This document shows, one piece after another, positions 18,396-27,876 of a DNA stretch of 64,000 nucleotides; position 1 is the first letter of the stretch, and every line of letters starts with the position of its first letter. Source of the stretch: Bacteroides stercoris ATCC 43183 (lineage in GTDB: Bacteria > Bacteroidota > Bacteroidia > Bacteroidales > Bacteroidaceae); the NCBI RefSeq assembly GCF_025147325.1, contig NZ_CP102262.1:124001-188000 (forward strand), given 5' to 3'. A program made the position numbers and the translations under genes. Under the pieces are notes generated by a model that saw only the letters and a program-made list of their open reading frames with translations, did not search any database and was not told the DNA's origin.

Positions 18396-21300
18396 CTATT
18401 TAATAATAACAGTTCCTCCAGCAGAGTGAGAAGCATATTCCGGCGCATAGGCACACTGCACGGTAGCCAGTCCGGTTTCATACGTACCACCACGAGCCAC
18501 CCGGTAGCTATGTTCCAATACATAAACGCCTTTACCCAGATGATCGAAGAAGAAATTGGTTCCTGCATCTTCCACTTCCGCATAATATCCGACCCCGTTG
18601 TTCCAGCGATAACCCGAAAGCGAATTTTCCGGTTCGAAACAAGCTCCGCGCTGGTCTTTCAACTGAACGAAATCCATGGCACGGTCCAGACGGGCAGTAA
18701 GTCGGGAAACAATCTTATCACCCACGAAGAGCTGTGCTACCTCTGTCAACGGTTGCAAAGATTTCTGCCCGTCGGCCGAAATGCGCTCTACAAAGAGTTT
18801 CTTCTCAATGTTCAATGCTCCGCCCTGCTGCTTCACATCGGATATGGGCGACAAGAATTGTGTGTAGACAGCTCCCCATGCAATGCCCGCATCCCTTTTC
18901 TCTACGGTAACGGACTTTGCTTTCACCTCAGGACTGCCTTGCGCAAAGACTTCCTTAACATATCCCAATCCGGGTACGGTGGTCTTTGCAGGAGAGAAAG
19001 TCTCCAACACCTTATCACCCAAAGTAATGCGGACATCTCCTTTACTTTCCAGCAAATTGCTACCCTGACACAACAACGCATAAACCGCATCAGCAGTAGC
19101 TACCGGAGAATCCCAGCTTGTCGTCTGTTTCTGTTTCAGCAGCCAAAGCTTCATTTCTTCTACTAAAGCATCATTGCCGCCTGCCTCGCGCAGAGCTTCC
19201 ATTACAGCTACATGAGCGGGTACAGGCATCATACCCCAAGTATAAGGATTGGCATGGAAAGCAAAATGAGCTCCCATTTCATCCGTCTGTACAAGGTGTT
19301 CTTTTATGGAAGCTATAAACTCATCCGCTTCCGTTTTATGTCCTGCCTTCTGCAGGATAACGGCTGTCTGCGCTTTACGGATCATGGTACCGCTCTCAAG
19401 ATTACGTCCCAGCTTGGTAAGGAAGTAACCGAATGCTTTTGCATATTCTCCGGAGAGCTTTACCGAACCGAGAGATACCAGATACATATATTCCATAGTG
19501 GCATCCGACAAAACGGTAATCTTCGTTCCATTCTTCTCTGCCTTGCGGATAGCACGGTATTCTTTCAGAGCCTCTTTGTTCAGATAGTCAAAGGCCTTGG
19601 CTTTCATCATCGCTGCTTCTTCCGGCAATGCCTTATCCGTAAGCAAAGAAAGACGGACAAGCAATCCGGTGATATATCCCGTTACATAACGGTTGCCGGA
19701 CATGCCGCCGAACCAGCTCCATGCACCATCCTCGCCCTGTAATTCTTTCAGTTTGAGCAAGGATGCCATATTACGGTAATTTAATTGGTTAACATCAAAT
19801 AAGGTAGCGATACGCTGCTGCTGTTCAGCCTCTGTAGTAGCTTCGAGCAACCAAGGAGATTCGCCCAACAGAATATTCTTCACATCCTGGTTCTGCTCCA
19901 ACCGGCTGAGGAAAGTTTCCTTTGTTCCACCCGACAGACGCCAGTTATCAAATACCGCTTTAATGCGCGGCTGACTATTTGCAATATATCCCGCCAAAGT
20001 GTTGGCATAGAAAGCGGTTGCCCAGGAAATGGCGTTATCCGTTGAAGGCTCACTCAGTACAGGTAGGGCTTGTACGGCATACCATGCCGGATTGCCTGTA
20101 AATTCCACGGTCAAGCGACGGTCGGTTGCCGTACGGCTGTTACCGTTGAACAGACTGTCCAGCGAGAAAGTACGCGTTTCTTCACCACGAACGGGCATGG
20201 CAAGCGTCTCTGTAATATATTCCTTATCACTCAGTACAGGCAACAGATGCTGTTCACCATCGCTGAAGGTACCGCCGTCGGCAACTATACGGACACCAAG
20301 CAGTTCGTAACGGTCTGTTACATCAAACCGGAAACTAACCGATGCTGTCTTTCCGGCTTCCACCGAGAACTTCTGGCGACCGGTGGAAATAATCTTCTCC
20401 GTCATCGGATCGAAAAGGGTGAATACGGCTGTGCCTTTTATTGCCTTACCCGTCAGGTTGGCAATGCCGGCAGCTATCTGTGTCTTATCGCCTACCCGTA
20501 CAAAGCGGGGCATATTCGGAGTAAGCATAAACTCTTTGGCGGTGACAGCGGTAGCGTCAAGCATGCCTGTCATCATATCCTTAGTATGGGAATAACCGCG
20601 GAAATTCCAGCGTGTCAGACTCTGTGGCATGGTAAAGGAAAAAGCGACCTCTCCTTGTTCATTCGTGCGTAACTGAGGATAGAAGAAAGCCGTTTCCGCA
20701 AAATTAGTACGCAAATCGGCCATAGGCTGTAACGCCTGTTCATTGAGAGGAATAGTCTCCGACTCAAAAACAACATCTGCCACTCCTTCTTCTACCTGTA
20801 CCGGAACATACTTCACTTCAACTGCACGTCCTGTTTCCATTTTGGTCCGTGTGGCTCCATACCCCACAATTGTCGGCTCGCAAAGAACCGCATCGTTCTC
20901 TACTATTTGCAGTACTTCCGCAACCCCGTTATAAGGAGAACAGAAATAATCGAAATGCCAAACGGGAACTCTCCACGACCTCACTGGGAAGTAAGGAGCA
21001 TAACTTTTTCCGTTATTATTACTGATATCCCAATAGTAATAAGGAATATACCGGTTGTAATAAACGCTTAATGACTGGTTACGGCTATAAATCCGGTCTA
21101 ATGAAGCATCGTACATCATTGCCAGCATCTCGGCTGCGGCGGGAAAACCTTGCGGAGTTTTGATGACCAGCTTCCACTCTTCTTCCTGCCCCGGACGCAA
21201 ACGGTCGCGAAAGACTTCCCACTTCATATCCAGCGTCCGTTCCGGCAGACGTTTCCGCAATTCCACCCTACGGGTATATAGCAGTCCGTTCTTTACAAAA

Positions 21301-24212
21301 GTAAACTGCACGGCAACCCCATCTCCATACTCTTCCCGATAAGGATATTCCATACGGAGAATCGAGTCGTTCAGCGACAAAGTACGGCTCTCCAATCTGC
21401 CTTTCTGCCCGAAAACATCTACCAGAACGTATGCGTCCTTCATGGAAGTGCCAAAATAGAAGATTGCCGGATGAGTCGCATCAAACTCCGTATTCTTTTC
21501 ATAAAGGAAAGTTTCCATAAACACAGCCGGACGTTCATCTTTCAGCGAGAACAGTACAATGTTCACCGCATTGTCCGCATTGCTGACTTCCTTGCCGTCG
21601 CGACCGCGCACCGACAGAATTAAGCGGTACTCTCCCGACGGCAATTGTTTCCAAGCTGTAAAGTCTTTCTTTTCGCCCGGCATAAACGCACTCTCATAAA
21701 CCGGCTTGTCGGAGATTTTTCCCGTCTTGGAATCAAGAACGGGATAAAGACGGCACATCCCTTCCATGGACAGCGTTTCATTAACGGCATTCATTACCGA
21801 CAGCATTCCCGATATGGAATCTTCTTTGCATAACTCCCTGCTGATGTCGGACACAAAGAAATAAGCCCGACGGGTAGCGTTCAGAAAGTAATGCGAAGTC
21901 TGCGTTTCACCTGTATCACTTGTCACTGCTACCTCTATCTGATAGGAGAAACGTTCCCTACCCGTATTATCCGCATCCGTATCCGGCTTCAGAACAACAG
22001 GAATGGAAAAGTTGCCTTTTGCATCCAGTTGCACCGTATCCGAAACAAGCGATACGGCCCCATCTCCCCAATATCTCCGGTTACTGCGACGGGTAACGGT
22101 ATATGTCAGCGGAACATCCTGAATTGCCGTCCCGTTATATGCCTTGACATTGCCTGTTACATCCACCGTATCTCCCAAGCAGAAAGCCTCCTCCACCGGA
22201 TTAAAGGTAATCTCAAAGGTAGGCCGTTTGTAATCCTCCACCCGTACGGAAACGGAAGCGTTGTTTTTTACATCAATTGTAAAGTTACCATTCAAGCAGA
22301 CTGCAGGCAACGCAAATTCAGTGGTAAAGGAACCGAATTCATTGGTACTTACATTCTTCTGTACCAGTTCTTTCCTGTTGACGTCCAACAAACGTACTTG
22401 ATAACTCTTCCCTGCCAAAACGTGAGCCTTGTCCGCCTCTTGTTCATAAGCGATACCTTTGACATAAACGGTCTGACCGGGACGATACAAGGCGCGGTCT
22501 GTCAGCAGGGTGATATGCTCTTCCGGACGTGACTCTCCGCGTTCGTAATATCTGTTCAAATAGACATTCTGAGGCATCATGGCTGTATCCGTTCCCTTAC
22601 GTGCCACATAACTGCGGATAGCCTTATCCCATTCCACAACCGCTTTTCCACCGGTACCGGTGATAACTGTTTTCACCAGCTTGCGGTTTTCTTCATTGTA
22701 AGCGGAATAGAAACTGACCTTTGCACCGGAAATGGGTTGCCCACTACGGCTGTCCACCGTAACCACTTCCATCTTATTATCCGGCAAAGAAAGCGTCAAC
22801 ACCTTGAAGCGGGTCGAGACGAGAAAGTGCTCTGCAGTACGGGCCGTTGCGGCATCAGGTACAATTTGCAGTATATATACGCCTAATTCGTCCGGCACAT
22901 GGCATTTCAAAACCATACGTTGCAAACCGCTCAACAGTTCTCCCTCTTTCCCGCTTTTGCTGTCCGAAGATTTCAGTTCAAAATGGGTAGCTGATAATTT
23001 ACGGGCATGCTTCTGATAGAAAGCCTTGTTGATTCCGGCATCCATCCAGGGCACTTCGGAGAGATTCGTACGGTAGAGATTCAGTGTAAAACCTTTCAGA
23101 TTCCGATAACCCACATTCAACTCCAACGAATCACCGGGATAAACGCTCTCTTGAGTGCTGACATTCAAATAAGGCTGCAAAACACTCTCCCTTATGTTCC
23201 GTAGTTCATTGATACGCTTATAAGCCGGATAGCGCTTCACTCCTTCATCGCATACCTGCAAAACCTCATCCATATAAGACGCTCCCAAACCGCGAAGCCA
23301 ACCGGCTTTATCAATGTAAACTTCCGCGCAAATCTCACGACCGCCATATTCCCGAATCAGATTATCCAACACTTCAAGATGCTCTTTATCAAGCCGTTCT
23401 TTCCGTTCCCGATAAGTGGTATAAGGCTCCCGACTTATACCGCCGCCGGTACTTTTCCACTTCCAATAATCAAGCGTTGCCAGCACTACCGCATCTTCTG
23501 CCCCAACGCGATGCCGATAAGCATTTATCATATTTATATAAACACTGTTGATGCGGGCACGTTGCAATGTATCCACCTGAAAGCCGTCCAACAACTGATA
23601 AGTATCGACAGCCCGGGCCGCCAGCAGATGATACATATCGTGCCCATAGAAGCGGCTTCCATCTTCCAGCTCGACAAAAGGCACATATTCCTTGGAAGAG
23701 ACCTCAAGCAAACGAACAGAGTCCTTCAATGAAGCCAGGTTATGTTCATCTACCTTAGCAACAAAAAGGTTAGTACTCCATTCCCTGATATCGGCAGGAG
23801 CTTCGTCCACATCCAGCGCCGTACGGTCTGATAACTGCCGCCGGTTATGCCGCATATAGTCCGAATACTCGCGGGCAAGCAATGAATGCAGAATAGCTTT
23901 ATTTACCAGGTTTTTCTCCGATTCCACCCAACTTTCCAACTTCTTCAAATTCGTATACAGGCTATCCGGAGTCAGTCTTTCCTGATAGGCCTCCCGACAG
24001 ATATATGCCTTGAGCATTTGCGGAGCATTTTTCTCCAACTCGGCTTTCCGGTAGATTTTCTCCGTCAGCTTCACTACCGTTTGCGGCAAACTCTTCTTTT
24101 GAGCCTGCTCCACCTGCCTCCACAAACCTGCATAGGACTGAGCGTGCAAAGCAAAGGAGCACAACCCGATCATCAGCAGAAACAATGTACAAAATCTTTG
24201 GAATTTCTTCAT
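18396..24212 (-). CDS. Alpha-2-macroglobulin-like protein (no thioester)
   Basis: Very large exported protein, 1938 aa from the ATG at 24212, where MKKFQRFCTLFLLMIGLCS...HAQ makes a signal peptide; the frame to 24296 is rejected. An N-terminal helical region (about 25-330) precedes macroglobulin domains: MG-type PGDSLELNVGYRNLKG, MG2 TDRALYRPGQTVYVKG, the bait-region area, then PNMPRFVRVGDKTQIAAGIANLTGKA and the alpha-helical complement-like toroid (about 1440-1700; DGAWSWFGGMSGNRYVTGYITGLL). The CxEQ thioester of trap-type members is absent: the expected site reads EPSTDNAISW. Bacterial homologues act in the periplasm or envelope as protease traps or scaffolds; without the thioester, covalent trapping is not possible. 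No pbpC partner adjoins. Confidence 0.9.
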   Translation of the reverse strand: MKKFQRFCTLFLLMIGLCSFALHAQSYAGLWRQVEQAQKKSLPQTVVKLTEKIYRKAELEKNAPQMLKAYICREAYQERLTPDSLYTNLKKLESWVESEKNLVNKAILHSLLAREYSDYMRHNRRQLSDRTALDVDEAPADIREWSTNLFVAKVDEHNLASLKDSVRLLEVSSKEYVPFVELEDGSRFYGHDMYHLLAARAVDTYQLLDGFQVDTLQRARINSVYINMINAYRHRVGAEDAVVLATLDYWKWKSTGGGISREPYTTYRERKERLDKEHLEVLDNLIREYGGREICAEVYIDKAGWLRGLGASYMDEVLQVCDEGVKRYPAYKRINELRNIRESVLQPYLNVSTQESVYPGDSLELNVGYRNLKGFTLNLYRTNLSEVPWMDAGINKAFYQKHARKLSATHFELKSSDSKSGKEGELLSGLQRMVLKCHVPDELGVYILQIVPDAATARTAEHFLVSTRFKVLTLSLPDNKMEVVTVDSRSGQPISGAKVSFYSAYNEENRKLVKTVITGTGGKAVVEWDKAIRSYVARKGTDTAMMPQNVYLNRYYERGESRPEEHITLLTDRALYRPGQTVYVKGIAYEQEADKAHVLAGKSYQVRLLDVNRKELVQKNVSTNEFGSFTTEFALPAVCLNGNFTIDVKNNASVSVRVEDYKRPTFEITFNPVEEAFCLGDTVDVTGNVKAYNGTAIQDVPLTYTVTRRSNRRYWGDGAVSLVSDTVQLDAKGNFSIPVVLKPDTDADNTGRERFSYQIEVAVTSDTGETQTSHYFLNATRRAYFFVSDISRELCKEDSISGMLSVMNAVNETLSMEGMCRLYPVLDSKTGKISDKPVYESAFMPGEKKDFTAWKQLPSGEYRLILSVRGRDGKEVSNADNAVNIVLFSLKDERPAVFMETFLYEKNTEFDATHPAIFYFGTSMKDAYVLVDVFGQKGRLESRTLSLNDSILRMEYPYREEYGDGVAVQFTFVKNGLLYTRRVELRKRLPERTLDMKWEVFRDRLRPGQEEEWKLVIKTPQGFPAAAEMLAMMYDASLDRIYSRNQSLSVYYNRYIPYYYWDISNNNGKSYAPYFPVRSWRVPVWHFDYFCSPYNGVAEVLQIVENDAVLCEPTIVGYGATRTKMETGRAVEVKYVPVQVEEGVADVVFESETIPLNEQALQPMADLRTNFAETAFFYPQLRTNEQGEVAFSFTMPQSLTRWNFRGYSHTKDMMTGMLDATAVTAKEFMLTPNMPRFVRVGDKTQIAAGIANLTGKAIKGTAVFTLFDPMTEKIISTGRQKFSVEAGKTASVSFRFDVTDRYELLGVRIVADGGTFSDGEQHLLPVLSDKEYITETLAMPVRGEETRTFSLDSLFNGNSRTATDRRLTVEFTGNPAWYAVQALPVLSEPSTDNAISWATAFYANTLAGYIANSQPRIKAVFDNWRLSGGTKETFLSRLEQNQDVKNILLGESPWLLEATTEAEQQQRIATLFDVNQLNYRNMASLLKLKELQGEDGAWSWFGGMSGNRYVTGYITGLLVRLSLLTDKALPEEAAMMKAKAFDYLNKEALKEYRAIRKAEKNGTKITVLSDATMEYMYLVSLGSVKLSGEYAKAFGYFLTKLGRNLESGTMIRKAQTAVILQKAGHKTEADEFIASIKEHLVQTDEMGAHFAFHANPYTWGMMPVPAHVAVMEALREAGGNDALVEEMKLWLLKQKQTTSWDSPVATADAVYALLCQGSNLLESKGDVRITLGDKVLETFSPAKTTVPGLGYVKEVFAQGSPEVKAKSVTVEKRDAGIAWGAVYTQFLSPISDVKQQGGALNIEKKLFVERISADGQKSLQPLTEVAQLFVGDKIVSRLTARLDRAMDFVQLKDQRGACFEPENSLSGYRWNNGVGYYAEVEDAGTNFFFDHLGKGVYVLEHSYRVARGGTYETGLATVQCAYAPEYASHSAGGTVIIK

Positions 24213-24411
24213 AGCTATTCTATTGTTATTAGTTTTTGTTTTTTTATGCGAATCAGGAATCAAACAATAAAGATTTATCTGTATGATTAGCTGCATTCAT
24301 ATCTCCGCTACATGAATGTCCACTGTAAAAATAACAAAATAATAACCACATTGTACCAGCTTTTTAGAAAAAATAAAGAAACAAAGCATATACTGACATA
24401 AAAACCTACGG

Positions 24412-24461
24412 TTATAAAAAGAAACCGGGGGATACATTCTCAGAACATATCCCCCGGTTTC
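24412..24461 (-). terminator. Strong intrinsic terminator of the small-peptide operon
   Basis: Minus strand: perfect 14-base arms GAAACCGGGGGATA (24448-24461) and TATCCCCCGGTTTC (24421-24434), 13-base loop, then TTTTTATA. It sits 16 bases after the last peptide stop and separates these genes from the macroglobulin gene. Confidence 0.93.
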
Positions 24462-24477
24462 TTATCAATTACTACAC

Positions 24478-24573
24478 TCATCTCGGGTAGTTATAATACT
24501 TCATTGCTTCAATCCAATTCTCACCAACTCTGGAGAGAATGTCTTTAAAAGAATTTACAATCTTTTTTCCCAT
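24478..24573 (-). CDS. Small peptide 3 (31 aa), tandem paralogue
   Basis: Open frame of 31 codons, ATG 24573 to TGA 24478. It starts MGKKIVNSFKDILSRVGEN and ends in the aromatic tail KYYNYPR. It aligns with small peptide 2 over KKI..SF..IL..VG.N, ten identical residues in about twenty, at the same length. No signal peptide, double-glycine leader, cysteine or membrane span. The 5' flanks of peptides 2 and 3 also match (AGTTTA.TTTTT then AAG.TTATG), so the whole unit was duplicated with a 138-base period. No family was recognised. Confidence 0.65.
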   Translation of the reverse strand: MGKKIVNSFKDILSRVGENWIEAMKYYNYPR

Positions 24574-24615
24574 AATCTTAAAAATTAAACTGATACCCTG
24601 AAAACACTTTTTTCT

Positions 24616-24711
24616 TTATTTCTTGATGGTATATCCCATCATCAACATCTCATTACGACCTACCTCAGCGAGAATACGTCTGAATGAATCCATTATTTTC
24701 TTTCTTCTCAT
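24616..24711 (-). CDS. Small peptide 2 (31 aa), tandem paralogue
   Basis: ATG 24711 to TAA 24616. It begins MRRKKIMDSFRRILAEVGRN, is rich in Arg/Lys, and has a Met-rich stretch MLMMGY before a basic end IKK. Predicted as one amphipathic helix up to the conserved VG.N, then a short hydrophobic tail. Homologous to small peptide 3. Too short for standard gene callers, but conservation between the two copies in protein rather than only DNA supports translation. Confidence 0.65.
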   Translation of the reverse strand: MRRKKIMDSFRRILAEVGRNEMLMMGYTIKK

Positions 24712-24783
24712 AACCTTAAAAAACTAAACTAACATCTTGAAAACTGAAAACTACTTTCTCTCTTAAAAAGGGGGAATGAATGC

Positions 24784-24858
24784 TTAAAGCATTACATAAC
24801 CCCAAATGTTCTTATCGGCTTCACCGAAATGTCTGAACAATTTTCTTAACTTTTTCAT
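24784..24858 (-). CDS. Small peptide 1 (24 aa), first gene of the peptide operon
   Basis: ATG 24858 to TAA 24784, beginning MKKLRKLFRHFGEADKNIWG and ending YVML. A near-perfect Shine-Dalgarno, AGGAGG, lies at 24867-24872, eight bases before the ATG, which is rare for Bacteroides and argues that it is translated. It shares the pattern basic start, KL/IL..FG or VG, then GY with peptides 2 and 3, so it looks like a more distant relative. No leader or membrane segment. Confidence 0.65.
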   Translation of the reverse strand: MKKLRKLFRHFGEADKNIWGYVML

Positions 24859-24934
24859 TTTGTTATCCTCCTAAAATCAATCTTGTTATTCTTAAAAATA
24901 ACTTGTTATCCTATCATTTCTATGTTTTACAACA

Positions 24935-24964
24935 CAAAAATAAGGCCTTTGTTCAAGATTACAA
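24935..24964 (-). promoter_or_regulatory. Promoter of the small-peptide operon
   Basis: Minus strand: TTG (24962-24964), exactly 19 bases, TATTTTTG (24935-24942). An exact Bacteroides -33/-7 promoter. The start site near 24930 gives a leader of about 70 bases to the first ATG. Confidence 0.8.
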
Positions 24965-24984
24965 GTGAAAACATATAGAAAAAC

Positions 24985-24998
24985 ATGTTTTAAAACAT
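24985..24998. promoter_or_regulatory. Perfect palindrome upstream of the peptide promoter
   Basis: ATGTTTTAAAACAT is its own reverse complement and sits about 20 bases upstream of the -33 element, flanked by further AAAACATA copies (24968-24975 and 24992-24999). Placement suits an activator site. No regulator gene is adjacent. Confidence 0.5.
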
Positions 24999-25103
24999 AT
25001 TTCTTGACCTAAATCAATTTCCTGCAATATTACAGTAGCAAGCAAGGACAAAATGTCAGGAAAGCAAAGTAATTCTGACAGACCAGGATGAAAATGGCAG
25101 CAA

Positions 25104-25137
25104 TAAAAAAAGCAGAGCGCAACCACACTCTGCTTTC
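25104..25137 (-). terminator. Intrinsic terminator of pepD
   Basis: Minus strand: AAAGCAGAG, loop, CTCTGCTTT followed by TTTTATT, about 20 bases beyond the pepD stop at 25160. The region 25000-25103 between this and the peptide promoter shows no gene. Confidence 0.8.
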
Positions 25138-25159
25138 ACATTGTTATGTATAAAGAAAA

Positions 25160-26617
25160 TTACTTTTCGGGAGTCTGTTCCAAAGTAGCAACCAAGAAGT
25201 CATAGAACTTCGTTACAGACGGGATATATGCACGTTCATCGGGCGAATGCGGTGAACGCAACGTCGGTCCGAAAGAAATCATATCAAGTCCCGGACAGTT
25301 GGCGCCGATAATACCGCACTCCAAACCTGCATGAATCACCTTTACAGCCGGCTCTACACCGAATTGTTGCTTATAGGACAACGTCATGGCATGCAGAATC
25401 GGAGAATCCACATTGGGCTGCCAGCCGGAGTAACTGCCGCTCAGTTCTACTTTCATACCTGCCATAGAGAAACATGCTGTCAGGCTATCTGCCAGGAAAT
25501 CTTTCATCGTATCGCAAGAGCTGCGAGCCAATATACGAACATCAGCCTTACCGCCGCCAATCGTTACAATGGCCAGATTGGAAGAAGTCTCCACTGTATC
25601 GGGAACAGTAGGAATCATACGCATAACCCCATTCTGACAGGCCATTAATACACTAATCATATTATCCTGAATTTCTTCGGGAACAATGGCAGCAGGCAAG
25701 TCTACGTTCTCCAGTTTTACAACAATGCCTTCTTCAATCGAAGTATATTCTTCATTAATCTGTACCTCATATTCCTTGATATAGTCTTCCAATCCTTCAA
25801 TGTCTTCGGGATTAAATACCAATACGGCATGTGCCTCACGCGGAATGGCATTACGCATATTGCCACCTTCAAAACTTGATAACTGACAATCGAACTCAAT
25901 CAGCAAATCGTGTACGATACGTGTAAGCAATTTATTGGCATTGCCCCGTCCCTGATTGATTTCCAATCCGGAATGTCCGCCACGCAAACCTTTCAAAGTT
26001 ATTCTACGAGCTACTAAATCAGCAGCAGGAGTCTCTTCCTTATATTCCAATGTAGCCGTAATATCAATACCGCCTGCGCAACCGATATAAAGTTCTCCTT
26101 CGTCCTCCGAATCAAGATTCAACAAGATCTCACCGTTTAGTGTACCCGGTTTCAAGCCGAATGCGCCATACATACCCGTTTCCTCATCCTTGGTTATCAA
26201 CGCTTCCAACGGACCATGTTTCAGGTCTTTTGCCTCAAGTACAGCCATAATAGCGGCTACGCCCAATCCGTTGTCAGCTCCCAAAGTAGTACCTTTGGCC
26301 TTCACCCAATCACCGTCAATGTACGTTTCAATAGGGTCTTTAGTAAAATCATGAACCGTATCGTTGTTCTTCTGCGGCACCATGTCCATGTGTGCCTGCA
26401 GAATGACACCTTTTCGGTTTTCCATACCTGGTGTAGCAGGTTTACGGATAATGACATTGCCAACTTCGTCAACAAATGATTCCAAGCCCAGACTTTTACC
26501 AAAATTTACCAAGAACTCAGTTATTCTCTCCATATGTCCGGAAGGACGGGGTATCTGAGTCAGCGAATAGAAATGCTTCCACACATTTTGTGGAGCTAAC
26601 TGCAAGATTGTACTCAT
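25160..26617 (-). CDS. pepD: Aminoacyl-histidine dipeptidase, M20 metallopeptidase
   Basis: Cytosolic di-zinc dipeptidase, 485 aa, that cleaves dipeptides such as carnosine-type Xaa-His. M20 ligands are visible: HMDMVPQ (first His/Asp, about 80), GADNGLGVAA bridging Asp near 118, the catalytic/ligand pair DEETGM near 147, DSEDEGELYIGCAGG, and the C-terminal HAGLECG. The lid domain lies between about 200 and 380. Length is normal for PepD. Single-gene unit with its own promoter and terminator. Confidence 0.95.
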   Translation of the reverse strand: MSTILQLAPQNVWKHFYSLTQIPRPSGHMERITEFLVNFGKSLGLESFVDEVGNVIIRKPATPGMENRKGVILQAHMDMVPQKNNDTVHDFTKDPIETYIDGDWVKAKGTTLGADNGLGVAAIMAVLEAKDLKHGPLEALITKDEETGMYGAFGLKPGTLNGEILLNLDSEDEGELYIGCAGGIDITATLEYKEETPAADLVARRITLKGLRGGHSGLEINQGRGNANKLLTRIVHDLLIEFDCQLSSFEGGNMRNAIPREAHAVLVFNPEDIEGLEDYIKEYEVQINEEYTSIEEGIVVKLENVDLPAAIVPEEIQDNMISVLMACQNGVMRMIPTVPDTVETSSNLAIVTIGGGKADVRILARSSCDTMKDFLADSLTACFSMAGMKVELSGSYSGWQPNVDSPILHAMTLSYKQQFGVEPAVKVIHAGLECGIIGANCPGLDMISFGPTLRSPHSPDERAYIPSVTKFYDFLVATLEQTPEK

Positions 26618-26637
26618 AATTATAAAAGTTGTTTTCG

Positions 26638-26645
26638 CAAATATA
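26638..26645 (-). promoter_or_regulatory. -7 box of pepD
   Basis: Minus strand TATATTTG, matching TAnnTTTG, with a predicted leader of about 16 bases to the ATG at 26617. Confidence 0.55.
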
Positions 26646-26701
26646 AGAGTTATTTTTCAATATCGCTCTAATCGGAATTGCAAAAATCGGTAAAACCCCG
26701 T

Positions 26702-27826
26702 TCAATTTATACGAAGTCGCCGGGATAGAAACCTGCGTACCGGTTCATCATACAGTTTCAGACATAAGTAAGCCAAAACAACTGAACCCGCAACAAGTGC
26801 TACCGCACCCGGCAGAGACTGTATGAATGTAAGGTTCTCATTCTTAACCCAAGCATAATACAGATAGATAAAAGGATAATGCACCATGTACAACGGATAG
26901 GATATATTTCCCAGAAACCTGCAAACCCGTGTCGTGACTTTATCCGTAGTCTTTCCCGAAGCCCCAAGACAGACTAACAAAGGGAATACAACGGCAAAGC
27001 ATATAGTATCATACAAGCCATTCATCCATAAATGTTCACTGCCACCGATTCTGGGAATCGCCGATAAAACCACAATAGAGAAACTCCCTATCCAGAAAGC
27101 TCCTCGTACCTTGACAGGCTTGAATATACGTGACAACAATAATCCCGCCGGAAATGAGAACAGCAACCGTAAAGAACCACCTATTATATTTTCTTCCGTC
27201 AAAGCAAAGCCCACACATATATCGCCAAGCGGCCCCCAAAGAGCAAATATGGCCAGTCCGCAACCCGCTGACAACACCAATATGGAAAGGACTTTTGTAG
27301 AGAGCTTATGTAGAAAGAATGCATATAGAATATTGCCTATATATTCAAAAAACAAAGACCAACTCGGTCCGTTCAGAGGATACATTTCACCTACGCCTCG
27401 AATTTCCATACCGGGAGTTGCCGGAATCAGAAGAACATTCATTAGCGTAGCAATTATCAGCGCCACTACGGGCACCTGTGAAACATCCCAAACAGAACAG
27501 CCTTGAAAATAGAACATTACAGCTCCAATAAGCGCTCCGATAATGACCATAGGATGCAAACGAATAAACCGACGTTTAAGAAAGTCAGCAATACGCATTG
27601 TTTTCCACCGATCATCATAAGCATAGCCAACAACGAATCCGGATAAAATAAAGAAAAAATCAACAGCCAAATATCCGTGATTAATCTTCTGGTCCAAATG
27701 GCTGGTAGCATAAGCCTCGAACAAGTGAAAACAGACAACTGTCAATGCCGCCACTCCACGTAGCCCGTCGAGTATGTTATAATGCGGCTTCGTATCTGCA
27801 AATGCAGATGATAAAGTATCAGACAT
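26702..27826 (-). CDS. Acyltransferase 3 family membrane protein (OafA/YrhL-like)
   Basis: Inner-membrane O-acyltransferase, 374 aa, about ten transmembrane helices. Family motif near the N-terminus: LDGLRGVAALTVVCFHLFEA with the catalytic-type His at about 38, and the conserved GYLAVDFFFILSGFVVGYAY and RRFIRLHPM segments. Such enzymes add acetyl or other acyl groups to surface polysaccharides, lipids or peptidoglycan; the acceptor cannot be told. It starts 50 bases after the flippase-like gene on the same strand, so the two may act together on an envelope lipid or glycan. Confidence 0.9.
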   Translation of the reverse strand: MSDTLSSAFADTKPHYNILDGLRGVAALTVVCFHLFEAYATSHLDQKINHGYLAVDFFFILSGFVVGYAYDDRWKTMRIADFLKRRFIRLHPMVIIGALIGAVMFYFQGCSVWDVSQVPVVALIIATLMNVLLIPATPGMEIRGVGEMYPLNGPSWSLFFEYIGNILYAFFLHKLSTKVLSILVLSAGCGLAIFALWGPLGDICVGFALTEENIIGGSLRLLFSFPAGLLLSRIFKPVKVRGAFWIGSFSIVVLSAIPRIGGSEHLWMNGLYDTICFAVVFPLLVCLGASGKTTDKVTTRVCRFLGNISYPLYMVHYPFIYLYYAWVKNENLTFIQSLPGAVALVAGSVVLAYLCLKLYDEPVRRFLSRRLRIN

Positions 27827-27876
27827 ATGGGTTATTTATGTGTTTATATTTCTGTGAAAGTATCAATTCAAGTCAT

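Noticed and set aside
24985..24998. Palindrome as parS-like centromere
   Set aside because: Sequence does not fit TGTTTCACGTGAAACA and lies far from parAB.
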